A stretch of 10,475 nt of DNA from Rickettsiales bacterium (lineage in GTDB: Bacteria; Pseudomonadota; Alphaproteobacteria; Rs-D84): contig JAIRLP010000061.1 of the NCBI GenBank assembly GCA_031259365.1, forward strand, positions 1 through 10,475. Reading direction: 5' to 3'. Under the pieces are notes generated by a model. That model was not told where the DNA came from and ran no database searches. It was given only the letters and a program-made list of their open reading frames with translations. Of the stretch, positions 1 through 7,004 are shown piece by piece; the stretch's first letter is position 1, and every line of letters begins with the position of its first letter. A program made the position numbers and the translations under genes.

Positions 1-484
1 AATATTCATTATTTGAGTTTTCTAAGTTTGCTGCAAACATTGCCAAGTCATAAGCCGAAGTTTCTAAACGTTGAGAATACATGCATTTTTTATTGTCTTT
101 AAAAATTTGTGTTATCCCAGTATCATCATATCTTTGATCCCGCGATAATTTTTCCGTATCTGTAAGATCGGCCAAAGCATTAGAAGCACGATTATCGCTG
201 TCTTGTAACATTGAAAAAATGAATTCAGAAATTGTTCCTGTTTTGCCAGCATGTAAAGTTTTTAAATTTATTGGAAACAAGTCTGTTGATGGATTGGATT
301 CAGGTAATTTAATAATTGTCTCAAGATTAATAGTGTCGTCTTGCAAAAGAGATGCTGCTATGAATACTTTGAATGATGAAGCAGGGTACAGCTTTGAATG
401 TGCATCTTTTTGTGAAATAGTGTTTAGTTTATCCAGCCGGATGGCGTACCACGAAATTTGTTTATTAAAGACAGGAAATTTCAT
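1..484 (-). CDS. Class A beta-lactamase-like serine hydrolase (partial, 3' end off the left edge)
   Basis: Reading the minus strand from the ATG at 484 gives an open frame of 161 residues that runs off the window. Residues 32-39 (LYPASSFK) hold the active-site SxxK motif, with nucleophile S36 and K39. Residues 96-98 are the SDN motif. The S36-to-S96 spacing of 60 residues equals Ser70-to-Ser130 in class A beta-lactamases. A later segment, ETSAYDLAMFA, fits the helix after the omega loop. The KTG motif would lie beyond the edge. The start is supported by AAGGA about 8 bases upstream and lies 16 bases after the previous gene. There is no signal peptide, and an in-frame TGA 13 codons upstream leaves no room for one. 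No glutamate occurs between residues 112 and 140, where Glu166 is expected. This is therefore probably a PBP-like or beta-lactamase-like hydrolase of unknown substrate, not a demonstrated resistance enzyme. The family fold is fairly sure; the function is open. Confidence 0.82.
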   Translation of the reverse strand, partial: MKFPVFNKQISWYAIRLDKLNTISQKDAHSKLYPASSFKVFIAASLLQDDTINLETIIKLPESNPSTDLFPINLKTLHAGKTGTISEFIFSMLQDSDNRASNALADLTDTEKLSRDQRYDDTGITQIFKDNKKCMYSQRLETSAYDLAMFAANLENSNNEY

Positions 485-500
485 TTTAATTTCCTTAGGT

Positions 501-764
501 TTATTGTTCGGTAATCAACCAATCAATGATTTCACTATGTTCGGTGCGGTTCAATACTTGGTACTCGAAATCTTTATTTCGGACTATTTCGGCAGTATTA
601 GGAAAATCTTTATCATCTTTTAATTCATCCCAAAGGGAAGAGATACTTGCATCAGTTGGTTCTTCCCGAAAACCAACTAGGTGAAAAATATCGCCGGTTG
701 ATCTTTGGCGGATCACAATAAAGAATCCACAAGTATCCAAAAATTTTTGACTTTCGGGCTTCAT
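501..764 (-). CDS. Hypothetical 87-residue protein
   Basis: I do not recognise this small acidic protein. It has no signal peptide or membrane segment and looks like a compact cytoplasmic alpha/beta domain. The N-terminal part contains a hydrophobic strand (CGFFIVIRQ) followed by a second strand (IFHLVGF). The C-terminal half is rich in Asp and Glu and ends in IIDWLITEQ. It begins 9 bases after the stop of rarA and ends 16 bases before the beta-lactamase-like gene, so the three genes are probably co-transcribed. The ribosome binding site before the ATG is weak (TTTGAAAT), which suggests reliance on coupling from rarA. It is kept as a real gene because it fills the only space between two recognisable genes in the same orientation and its codon use matches theirs. 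Confidence 0.7.
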   Translation of the reverse strand: MKPESQKFLDTCGFFIVIRQRSTGDIFHLVGFREEPTDASISSLWDELKDDKDFPNTAEIVRNKDFEYQVLNRTEHSEIIDWLITEQ

Positions 765-773
765 TATTTCAAA

Positions 774-2081
774 CTAATTTTTATGTTTTAAACGCAATCC
801 ATTCCAATAATCCAATCTCTTTTTAATTTCTCGTTCAAAGCCAATTTCTTCCGGTTGATAAAAAGACTGACGGGGCATGGATTCAGGAAAACAATTCTGA
901 CCACTGAATCCGGACGATGTTTCTGGTTCGTAAACATACCCTGAACCGTATCCCAAATTCTTCATCATTTTTGTTGGTGCGTTTAAAATATTTTTAGGGG
1001 GCATCAGGCTGCCAGTGGCGGATGCCGCCGCATAGGCCGATTTTTGCGCTTTGTAATTACCAATACTTTTTGGCGCAGTTCCCAGATAAATAACCAACTG
1101 GGTTAATGCCAAATCGCCTTCTGGGGATCCCATTCTTTCATATATTTGCCAAGCGCTTAGCGCTATCTGCATAGCCTGTGGATCAGCCAAACCGATATCT
1201 TCTATTGCAAAACGTGTCAGACGACGGAACAGATACATCGGATCTTGTCCGGATATCATCATGCGTGCGGTCCAGTACAGTGCAGCGTCAGTATCACTGG
1301 CGCGCAAAGATTTGTGAACAGCTGAAATTAAGTTGTAATGTTCGTCACCACTTTTGTCAGATAACGGTGCGCGTTTTTGAATGGCTGCGTCCAATTCTTC
1401 GGGTGACAGATCTTTTTGGAAATTTGCAGACCATAAATATTCAATCGTATTTAATAAAAATCGCGCGTCACCATCCGCCATCTGTGCCAAATGAATTCGG
1501 GCGTCAGATTGCAGGGGCAGGGATATTTTTTTAGATCCCTTTTTAGGTTTCTTGTCTGTGCCTTGCGATTCGAAATACTGTTCCGCGCGTTCCATCAAAA
1601 CCAACAAGTCTTCGGCGGACAAGGGTTGCAGAACACCGATATGACATCTGGACAATAACGCGTTGTTTAAATTAAAACTGGGATTTTCCGTTGTCGCCCC
1701 AATAAAGACCACGGTTCCATCTTCTAGATAAGGCAACAAGGTGTCTTGTTGTGTCTTATTAAACCTGTGAATTTCGTCGATAAATAGCAAAGTATTACGG
1801 CCAATTTGACGTTGCATTTTGGCGGCTTCCATTGCCTTTTTAATATCTGCTGTGCCACTGAACACGGCACTCATCGGGACAAAGTCCATATCAACGGAAT
1901 TGGCCAATGCGCGCGCAATTGTGGTCTTGCCACATCCAGGTGGCCCCCATAACAACAGATTCGACAGACGATTATTATCCACCATACGACGAACCAGCCC
2001 ATTTTCCCCGAGCAGGGAAATCTGGCCAATGACTTCGTCAATGGTGTTTGGACGCATAAGGTCTGCAAGTGGTCTGGTCAT
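774..2081 (-). CDS. rarA: Replication-associated recombination protein RarA (MgsA), AAA+ ATPase
   Basis: RarA/MgsA is the bacterial relative of yeast Mgs1 and human WRNIP1, a cytoplasmic AAA+ ATPase that acts at stalled replication forks with RecA and SSB. The Walker A motif GPPGCGKT is at residues 46-53, Walker B FIDEIH at 100-105, sensor 1 GATTENPSF at 128-136, and the arginine-finger segment LLSRC at 142-146. After a lysine-rich insertion near residues 175-187 comes the helical tetramerisation and MgsA C-terminal region, recognisable from SGDEHYNLISAVHKSLR and from DPMYLFRRLTRFAIEDIGLA. The 435-residue length is normal for the family. The ATG at 2081 directly begins the conserved RPLADLMRP segment. 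The Shine-Dalgarno sequence is poor (AAGTAAA). The gene diverges from the mucR-like gene and heads a three-gene minus-strand unit. No inactivating change was seen. Confidence 0.96.
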   Translation of the reverse strand: MTRPLADLMRPNTIDEVIGQISLLGENGLVRRMVDNNRLSNLLLWGPPGCGKTTIARALANSVDMDFVPMSAVFSGTADIKKAMEAAKMQRQIGRNTLLFIDEIHRFNKTQQDTLLPYLEDGTVVFIGATTENPSFNLNNALLSRCHIGVLQPLSAEDLLVLMERAEQYFESQGTDKKPKKGSKKISLPLQSDARIHLAQMADGDARFLLNTIEYLWSANFQKDLSPEELDAAIQKRAPLSDKSGDEHYNLISAVHKSLRASDTDAALYWTARMMISGQDPMYLFRRLTRFAIEDIGLADPQAMQIALSAWQIYERMGSPEGDLALTQLVIYLGTAPKSIGNYKAQKSAYAAASATGSLMPPKNILNAPTKMMKNLGYGSGYVYEPETSSGFSGQNCFPESMPRQSFYQPEEIGFEREIKKRLDYWNGLRLKHKN

Positions 2082-2111
2082 TTTACTTAAATTTTATTTG
2101 GACTATATTTA

Positions 2112-2120
2112 TGATATAAT
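2112..2120 (+). promoter_or_regulatory. Extended -10 promoter of the mucR-lysozyme-ybeY/lnt operon
   Basis: TGA followed by a perfect TATAAT at 2115-2120 forms an extended -10 element, and no good -35 is visible at 17 bp spacing. Transcription would begin near 2127, in AGTACAAAA, giving a leader of about 24 bases before the GTG start. The element sits inside the dyad ATGAT-N6-ATCAT (2111-2126). This is a pattern-based call. Confidence 0.6.
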
Positions 2121-2121
2121 A
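2116..2121 (-). promoter_or_regulatory. Putative -10 element for rarA
   Basis: On the minus strand this hexamer reads TATTAT, a five-of-six match to the -10 consensus, and gives a leader of about 28 bases before the rarA ATG. It overlaps the -10 of the divergent mucR-like gene, so the two promoters could compete for polymerase. No -35 was recognised. Confidence 0.35.
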
Positions 2122-2150
2122 ATCATAGTACAAAAAAACAGGATATTCAA

Positions 2151-2519
2151 GTGGCTACACGTAATACTGAAAACGATGATTTTACCCTGGCGGTGGCTAA
2201 TTTGGCCGCGGCGGCAATTGCTGCAAATCCGGGGCTTTCCATGACAGATGCCGTGCAGATGGCAACTGATTCTTTGCGCCGCATATCGGTGACCAAAAGT
2301 CAGATCAAAGATTCGATTCGGCCGGACATGATTCAATGTCTGGAAGATGGGACTTGGCACACAATGTTGCGCAGATATGTAAAGCGTAAATTCAATTTGA
2401 CTGTGGAACAATATCGCAAGAAATGGGGATTGCCGGATGACTATCCTTGTGTTGCGCCTAACTATTCGAAAACCCGTTCAAAAATCGCAAAGAAGACCGG
2501 CCTGGGGAGAAATAAATAA
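2151..2519 (+). CDS. Ros/MucR-family transcriptional regulator with a degenerate zinc site
   Basis: MucR/Ros proteins are alphaproteobacterial DNA-binding regulators of envelope, virulence and cell-cycle genes, and act as nucleoid-associated-like silencers at AT-rich DNA. The C-terminal DNA-binding region is clear: QCLEDG at 62-67, then NLTVEQYRKKWGLPDDYP at 82-99, VAPNY at 101-105 and the basic tail to GLGRNK. The N-terminal 55 residues form the helical oligomerisation part. The prokaryotic zinc finger normally uses Cys, Cys/Asp and two His. Here C63 and D66 are present, but the histidine positions are occupied by Y76 and K80 (F81 next). This resembles zinc-free Ros homologues such as the Mesorhizobium Ml proteins. 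The 122-residue length is normal. The start is GTG, with AGGA about 7 bases upstream. Its stop overlaps the next ATG by one base (TAATG), so translation is probably coupled. Autoregulation is likely from family precedent. Confidence 0.88.
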   Translation: MATRNTENDDFTLAVANLAAAAIAANPGLSMTDAVQMATDSLRRISVTKSQIKDSIRPDMIQCLEDGTWHTMLRRYVKRKFNLTVEQYRKKWGLPDDYPCVAPNYSKTRSKIAKKTGLGRNK

Positions 2520-4384
2520 TGGCAAACAAAATAAAAACATATTTGGATCAATCAAAGACTGTAAAAAAACGTGGCCAACAGGTCGAAAAGATTCCAACTG
2601 GAATTGGTAATGCGCGCAAAAATCTTCAGGGAACAAAACCGGGAAATGTTCCGCTCAAGACTTTGAAATTTGGTGGTATTGCAGGATTGGCGGTTTTACA
2701 AGCTTTGTTCAAGGCCCTGAAGATAGGAACGGTGGATAATATTGTTTTGCGTACTGCTGAAATTGAATTTTCCAAAATAACACCAACGAAAAATAAAAAA
2801 GGAAACGATAAAAAGTTTTCATCATTTTTGGCTAAATATCCAGGTATGTCTTCTTATCTAATGTATTACATGATTGCAGCCATGACTTTTGGTGGGTACA
2901 AGGCAAATGAAGTCATTTCTGAATATGGTGGAATTGGTGAATTAATCAAAAGCAAAAAAGAAAAAATTCTGCATGAAACGGAAAAATATATCTTGGGGAA
3001 CAAGCTGGATCCTGCGTCGCAAGATTTTCTAGATTTATGTAAAACTTATGAAAACTTAATATGTATCCCTATTATCTATACCGAAACATACAGGGCAACG
3101 CCGAAAGTTCAGGCCAAAGAAAATGTTTGGACTCATGGCTTTGGTATGACATGGAGTCCTGATACCGAAGGGCATATGACAATACGTGATTATACTGATA
3201 CAGCCGCAAACATAAAAAAAGGTTATAAGCCTCATAAACCAAAGATGCAACGCACAAAAGATGCTGACTTGGAAGAAACCAAACAATTTTTGATCGATCA
3301 TATTTATCCAAAAATTAAGAAAAATATGACTCGGGAAATTGCCGAGAATGAATTGTACGCTTTATGCGTAGCTGGTTATCAATTAGAAGGCCACATTCCT
3401 ACGATTTGCAAACAATTAAGCGAAGCCAAAACACCACAACAAATTGCGGACGCCTTTATTACGCCAACAATGTATCAATATGGCGGAACACCAAAGCGTC
3501 GTTGGATATGTGGTATGTTGGCTGCAGGTTATATTACATTACAAGATGTTGTTGAAGCAGACATAGACGCATTTTACATCCCTGACATCAATACATTTAT
3601 TCGTAATGGAAAATTTATCTGCAATGAAGCAACAATTAAATATGTATTGAGTTTGAAAAGACATGGCACAACAAAAGCCGTGTTAGAACAACTAAAAGAC
3701 GGTAATGTGTCATTAGCTTTGTTAAAAGGCGAGAAGAAAGCAAAAATTGCAGATTTTAGGCCACCAACAGTAGAAGAAGCCAAGATTTCCACATCTATGG
3801 AAATTTTGATGAAGGCCGAAAAAGAATATGCGGCCAAGAAATATATCAAAGCAGCAGAATTGTTCCAGCAGGCGATTGAATCTGATCCTGATAATATGGA
3901 AGCCTATAGCAGTCTGGCCTTGGTATACAAGAAATTGGGTGACGAAAAGAAATCAATAAATTACTATCAGAAGAGTCTGGATGTCGTTGTTGCTTGTAAT
4001 GCAAGAATGAACGCAAACAGGACATTGTTGATGGACCATGCAGTAAAAGGATCTTCTTATTATAATGCCGGACTTTCACGTGAAGCGATGGCCGGGATAT
4101 ACAAAAAAAAAGGAAATCCTGTCGAAGCGGGAAAAAATTATAGCTGGGCTTTGAAAAATTTTCAAAATGCACTTTATAATTATGAACAACTAGATGGGTT
4201 TGAAACGAATAAAGAAGTTTATAAAAAAGCCATCGACCGAATGAAAAAGGCTATCGAGACATTAAGTAAAAATAAATCAAAGACATTAAGTTTTAATGTC
4301 GGCAGGATCAAGGTAAAGGGACGCCCAACTGACAAGAAAACTTTGCAGATACAGGAATTAGTCAAAGATATGGGCAGGGCATAA
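2519..4384 (+). CDS. Membrane-associated protein with probable GH24 lysozyme-like region and TPR repeats
   Basis: This 621-residue protein is basic at the N-terminus. It has two modest hydrophobic stretches (about 51-67 and 111-127) that may anchor it in the membrane, and no classical signal peptide. Residues about 165-350 resemble phage-type (GH24, T4-like) lysozymes. TYENLICIPI carries candidate catalytic E178. WTHGFGMTW at 204-212 corresponds to the family's TIGYGHT strand. ELYALCVAGYQLEG corresponds to the central helix, and TPKRRWICGMLAAGYI matches the conserved RR...E helix region. An insertion of roughly 12 residues separates E178 from WTHGFG. From about residue 427, AEKEYAAKKYIKAAELF, DNMEAYSSLALVYKKLGD and a later copy near NPVEAGKNYSWALKNF are tetratricopeptide repeats. 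The tail is basic. It would cleave or bind peptidoglycan and recruit partners. The gene overlaps the upstream stop by one base (RBS GGGGAGA) and lies 1 base before ybeY-lnt. The TPR call is firm; the lysozyme call is moderate. Confidence 0.7.
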   Translation: MANKIKTYLDQSKTVKKRGQQVEKIPTGIGNARKNLQGTKPGNVPLKTLKFGGIAGLAVLQALFKALKIGTVDNIVLRTAEIEFSKITPTKNKKGNDKKFSSFLAKYPGMSSYLMYYMIAAMTFGGYKANEVISEYGGIGELIKSKKEKILHETEKYILGNKLDPASQDFLDLCKTYENLICIPIIYTETYRATPKVQAKENVWTHGFGMTWSPDTEGHMTIRDYTDTAANIKKGYKPHKPKMQRTKDADLEETKQFLIDHIYPKIKKNMTREIAENELYALCVAGYQLEGHIPTICKQLSEAKTPQQIADAFITPTMYQYGGTPKRRWICGMLAAGYITLQDVVEADIDAFYIPDINTFIRNGKFICNEATIKYVLSLKRHGTTKAVLEQLKDGNVSLALLKGEKKAKIADFRPPTVEEAKISTSMEILMKAEKEYAAKKYIKAAELFQQAIESDPDNMEAYSSLALVYKKLGDEKKSINYYQKSLDVVVACNARMNANRTLLMDHAVKGSSYYNAGLSREAMAGIYKKKGNPVEAGKNYSWALKNFQNALYNYEQLDGFETNKEVYKKAIDRMKKAIETLSKNKSKTLSFNVGRIKVKGRPTDKKTLQIQELVKDMGRA

Positions 4385-4385
4385 A

Positions 4386-6404
4386 ATGAAGACGGTTGTA
4401 AATTATAATGATCCCCGTTGGAAAAATTACAAGATCGATTTTTCTAAAATCGCCAATGCGGCGGCGGGCGCTGCGCATAAAACTTCAGAAGTATCAATTA
4501 TTTTAACGAATGATTCTGAAATTCATGACCTTAACAAGGAATATCGCGGATTTGATAAGCCGACAAATGTTCTGTCCTTTGAAACCGGCGACGATCGGCT
4601 GTTGGGTGATATCTTTGTTTCATTTGATACCGTGATGAAAGAATCCAAGGGCGATAATAAGACTTTTGAAGATCATGCATCCCACATGGTTGTGCATGGT
4701 GTTTTGCATCTGTTGGGACATGATCACATAGATGATTATGATGCGGTTCAAATGGAATCATTGGAAATTAAAGTGTTGAATAAATTAGCAATAAAAAATC
4801 CTTATTCAGATCAAGAGAATACAAAAGTCGCCAATAAAAGTTTTTGGGATAACTTCACCGTAAAAGAAAACAGTTGGGCGCAATATGTATTGTATTTTGC
4901 CTTGGGTGGTATTTCTGCATTTGGGTATGCGCCATTTAATTTATGGTGGGCAACTTTGATCGGAATTGGCGGGGCTTATTATCTGACAATTCGCAATTTA
5001 CAAAGTGGCAATAAGAACCGGTTTTGGAAATCTGTATTACAGATTATGCCATTCGGTGCCGCTTATGCGGTTGGCATGTTTTGGTGGGTTGTGAATTCAA
5101 TATTTGTTGTGCCGGAACTGGCCGAAGAATTTGCAATATTTACCATTCCGTCGATATTGGGCATAGGGTTATTTGGTGGGTTTATATTTGCGATTCCTTT
5201 TGTTCTAATTCGCTGTATACGGCCAAATCCTGCATGTAGACCGATTTTGTTCGCATTATTTTGGACAATTATATTATGGTTGCGTGAATGGTTGTTCACA
5301 GGTTTTCCTTGGAACCCGATTGCGAATATTTCGATGTCTTTTCCAATAATTTCCAATTCCATGTCGTTGTGGGGGGCATTGGGATTAACGTTTATTATTA
5401 TTGGTTTGATTGCATCTATTGCTGAAGTTATCAAGAACAGAAAAACGAAATATTCGCGCAGCATATTTATCACATTTATTACGTTTATTCTTTTGATTCT
5501 GGTGGGGATGTTTTTTGGATATAAGAATATTCAAAAGTCCGTTTATAATGTAAATGAAAATATCCCTGTTATCAGAATTGTACAACCTGCTGGTTCGGCT
5601 GAAGACAAAGCAACCCATTCCAGGGAACAGGCAATCGCAAACGCAGAGAGAAATATTCAAAATCTTATTCGTCTGGCAACTGAAAATCCAACAAGGCCCG
5701 ATTTATATGTTTTCCCTGAAACATCATATCCATATATGATCGTTGATGACAGTTTCCCTTTGTCTCAGATCTTGGGGGCGCCGGTGGTTATTGGTGCAAC
5801 ATCCTATAATAATGGAAAGGTTTATAATTCTCTTGTCATAGGAAATGAACAAGGCCGTGCCGACTTTATATACAGTAAATCACATTTGGTACCGTTTGGT
5901 GAATATCGACCATTTGGTGATATCATTCCAACCCCAGGTCAATTAACACCAGGGGATGGGGCAGAAATTTTGCAGGTAAATGTTGGCGGAAAAGGGACTG
6001 TGAATTTTGCACCAGCTATTTGTTATGAAATCGTCTTTTCGGATTCTTTGGTGCCACACAAGACATTGGTCAAACCAGATATTATTATTAATATTACCAA
6101 TGATACTTGGTTTGGGAAAACACCGGGCAGCTATCAGCATCTGGATATGGTTCGTCGATATGCCATTGAATCAGGATTGCCGATTGTGCGTTCTAATTAT
6201 TCAGGGATCAGTGCATTTATAAACGCTGATGGAACAGTTGTATCCCAGCTGTCGATAGGCGTGGCTGGGCACTTAGACGGACAGGTCGGTGGGGATCACA
6301 TGACAATTTATCGTACACTTGGACGTGATTTATGGATGGTTATAATTTTGCTGTTTTCAGTAATTTTCGCAAAATCCATATCCGTATTTCAGAAGAAAGA
6401 TTAG
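4386..6404 (+). CDS. Fusion of endoribonuclease/rRNA maturation factor YbeY with apolipoprotein N-acyltransferase Lnt
   Basis: A single 672-residue frame encodes two complete enzymes. Residues 1-140 are YbeY, the metal-dependent RNase for 16S rRNA 3' maturation and ribosome quality control. It shows NVLSFETGD (61-69), LLGDI, and the metal site H104-x3-H108-x5-H114 within HGVLHLLGHDH. After a linker without methionine (about 141-163) comes Lnt, the inner-membrane enzyme that adds the third acyl chain to lipoproteins. It starts with a helix pair around GYAPFNLWW (180-188), has further helices to about residue 375, a periplasmic nitrilase domain, and a last helix near 647-665. The catalytic triad is E445 (FPETSYP), K498 (YSKSHLVPFGEY) and C546 (ICYEIVFSD). 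About 508 residues for the Lnt part is full length. Both active sites look intact. The last 65 bases overlap the convergent RHH gene. A join caused by sequencing error would need the loss of a stop codon and is unlikely. Confidence 0.93.
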   Translation: MKTVVNYNDPRWKNYKIDFSKIANAAAGAAHKTSEVSIILTNDSEIHDLNKEYRGFDKPTNVLSFETGDDRLLGDIFVSFDTVMKESKGDNKTFEDHASHMVVHGVLHLLGHDHIDDYDAVQMESLEIKVLNKLAIKNPYSDQENTKVANKSFWDNFTVKENSWAQYVLYFALGGISAFGYAPFNLWWATLIGIGGAYYLTIRNLQSGNKNRFWKSVLQIMPFGAAYAVGMFWWVVNSIFVVPELAEEFAIFTIPSILGIGLFGGFIFAIPFVLIRCIRPNPACRPILFALFWTIILWLREWLFTGFPWNPIANISMSFPIISNSMSLWGALGLTFIIIGLIASIAEVIKNRKTKYSRSIFITFITFILLILVGMFFGYKNIQKSVYNVNENIPVIRIVQPAGSAEDKATHSREQAIANAERNIQNLIRLATENPTRPDLYVFPETSYPYMIVDDSFPLSQILGAPVVIGATSYNNGKVYNSLVIGNEQGRADFIYSKSHLVPFGEYRPFGDIIPTPGQLTPGDGAEILQVNVGGKGTVNFAPAICYEIVFSDSLVPHKTLVKPDIIINITNDTWFGKTPGSYQHLDMVRRYAIESGLPIVRSNYSGISAFINADGTVVSQLSIGVAGHLDGQVGGDHMTIYRTLGRDLWMVIILLFSVIFAKSISVFQKKD

Positions 6405-6555
6405 AATCAGGATCGCGTTTGGCGTCGATAGAATTTATAATGGCTGCGACAGATACTTTATCTATCTTGGCCATTTTCTTTAATATATCCACAAATTCTT
6501 TTTCCAGCGAAATGCTGGTTTGATGTCCTTGTAAAGATACTGATATCTTTTTCAT
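6340..6555 (-). CDS. RHH_4-type ribbon-helix-helix domain protein
   Basis: This 71-residue protein matches the ribbon-helix-helix family common in Alphaproteobacteria (RHH_4). SVSLQGHQTSISLEKEF supplies the strand and the start of helix 1, VSVAAIINSIDAKRD covers the turn and helix 2, and NLSSEIRIWILRKLL is the typical C-terminal helix. RHH proteins dimerise and insert the paired strand in the DNA major groove, so it is probably a transcription regulator, though the family's targets are poorly known. The ATG follows the stop of the upstream SUKH-like gene directly (TAAATG, GGGGAAG a few bases upstream), which implies translational coupling. Its last 65 bases lie antisense to the 3' end of ybeY-lnt. 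Both overlapping C-termini look conserved for their families, so neither end seems to be a false extension. Confidence 0.85.
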   Translation of the reverse strand: MKKISVSLQGHQTSISLEKEFVDILKKMAKIDKVSVAAIINSIDAKRDPDSNLSSEIRIWILRKLLKTAKL

Positions 6556-6990
6556 TTACATCTTCCCCACAATCAAGCAATCGGTTAATGCGCGCCAAGG
6601 ATCGTCGTATTTACGCAAAGGCTTCAACGTCGTATTATCCAACATATAGCATACACCAAAAGCATCAAATGCAAACCAAAACAGGTCATTCCTGCCAAAC
6701 ACGGTTTTACCGCGCATTTGCGGTAATCCAGAAATTTCATTGTTTACATCTAAAATACTTGGGACCGGAAATTTTCTGGTGATTTTGTTTTCGGATGGCC
6801 CAAAAATATAGGCGTCACCCAGAACAATTCCACCCACAACTTTGTACAGATCTATTATAAACAAGGGTAAGGTGGCGGCACGTATCGCCTGTAATCCATT
6901 TATGGCCAAAGTGATGGATATATCTGTGGCCGCTGGCGCAAAAGCCGCACCATTTGATTTTATAGAAGATAAAAATTCATCGCGTGTCAT
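6556..6990 (-). CDS. SUKH (SMI1/KNR4)-superfamily-like, YrhA-type protein
   Basis: This 144-residue soluble protein has the layout of SUKH-superfamily proteins. An N-terminal helix (MTRDEFLSSIKSNG) is followed by helices around LPLFIIDLYKVVGG, then a glycine turn and strand GIVLGDAYIFGPSE. A C-terminal sheet (GRNDLFWFAFDAFGVCYML) and closing helix (DDPWRALTDCLIVGKM) complete it. The last two segments are what I associate with YrhA-like proteins. Many SUKH proteins are immunity proteins that bind nuclease or deaminase toxins; others are housekeeping or of unknown role. No toxin gene is recognisable next to it, so immunity is only a possibility. It sits 14 bases after the 170-residue gene (GAG close to the ATG) and abuts the RHH gene. 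The family call rests on pattern memory and needs a profile search. Confidence 0.6.
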   Translation of the reverse strand: MTRDEFLSSIKSNGAAFAPAATDISITLAINGLQAIRAATLPLFIIDLYKVVGGIVLGDAYIFGPSENKITRKFPVPSILDVNNEISGLPQMRGKTVFGRNDLFWFAFDAFGVCYMLDNTTLKPLRKYDDPWRALTDCLIVGKM

Positions 6991-7004
6991 ACGTCTCGAT
7001 ATCC

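Noticed and set aside
219..623. 134-residue plus-strand open frame
   Set aside because: It is antisense to the beta-lactamase-like gene and its upstream neighbour, which show family motifs and ribosome binding sites. The plus-strand product has no recognisable domain.
1178..2244. Plus-strand open frames opposite rarA (1178-1534 and 1819-2244)
   Set aside because: They are shadows of rarA, which carries all AAA+ motifs. The second also runs across the intergenic promoters and into the mucR-like gene in the wrong frame.
5063..5473. 136-residue minus-strand open frame inside lnt
   Set aside because: It lies fully antisense to the Lnt membrane helices. The Asn/Ile-rich product mirrors AT-rich membrane codons and has no start signal.
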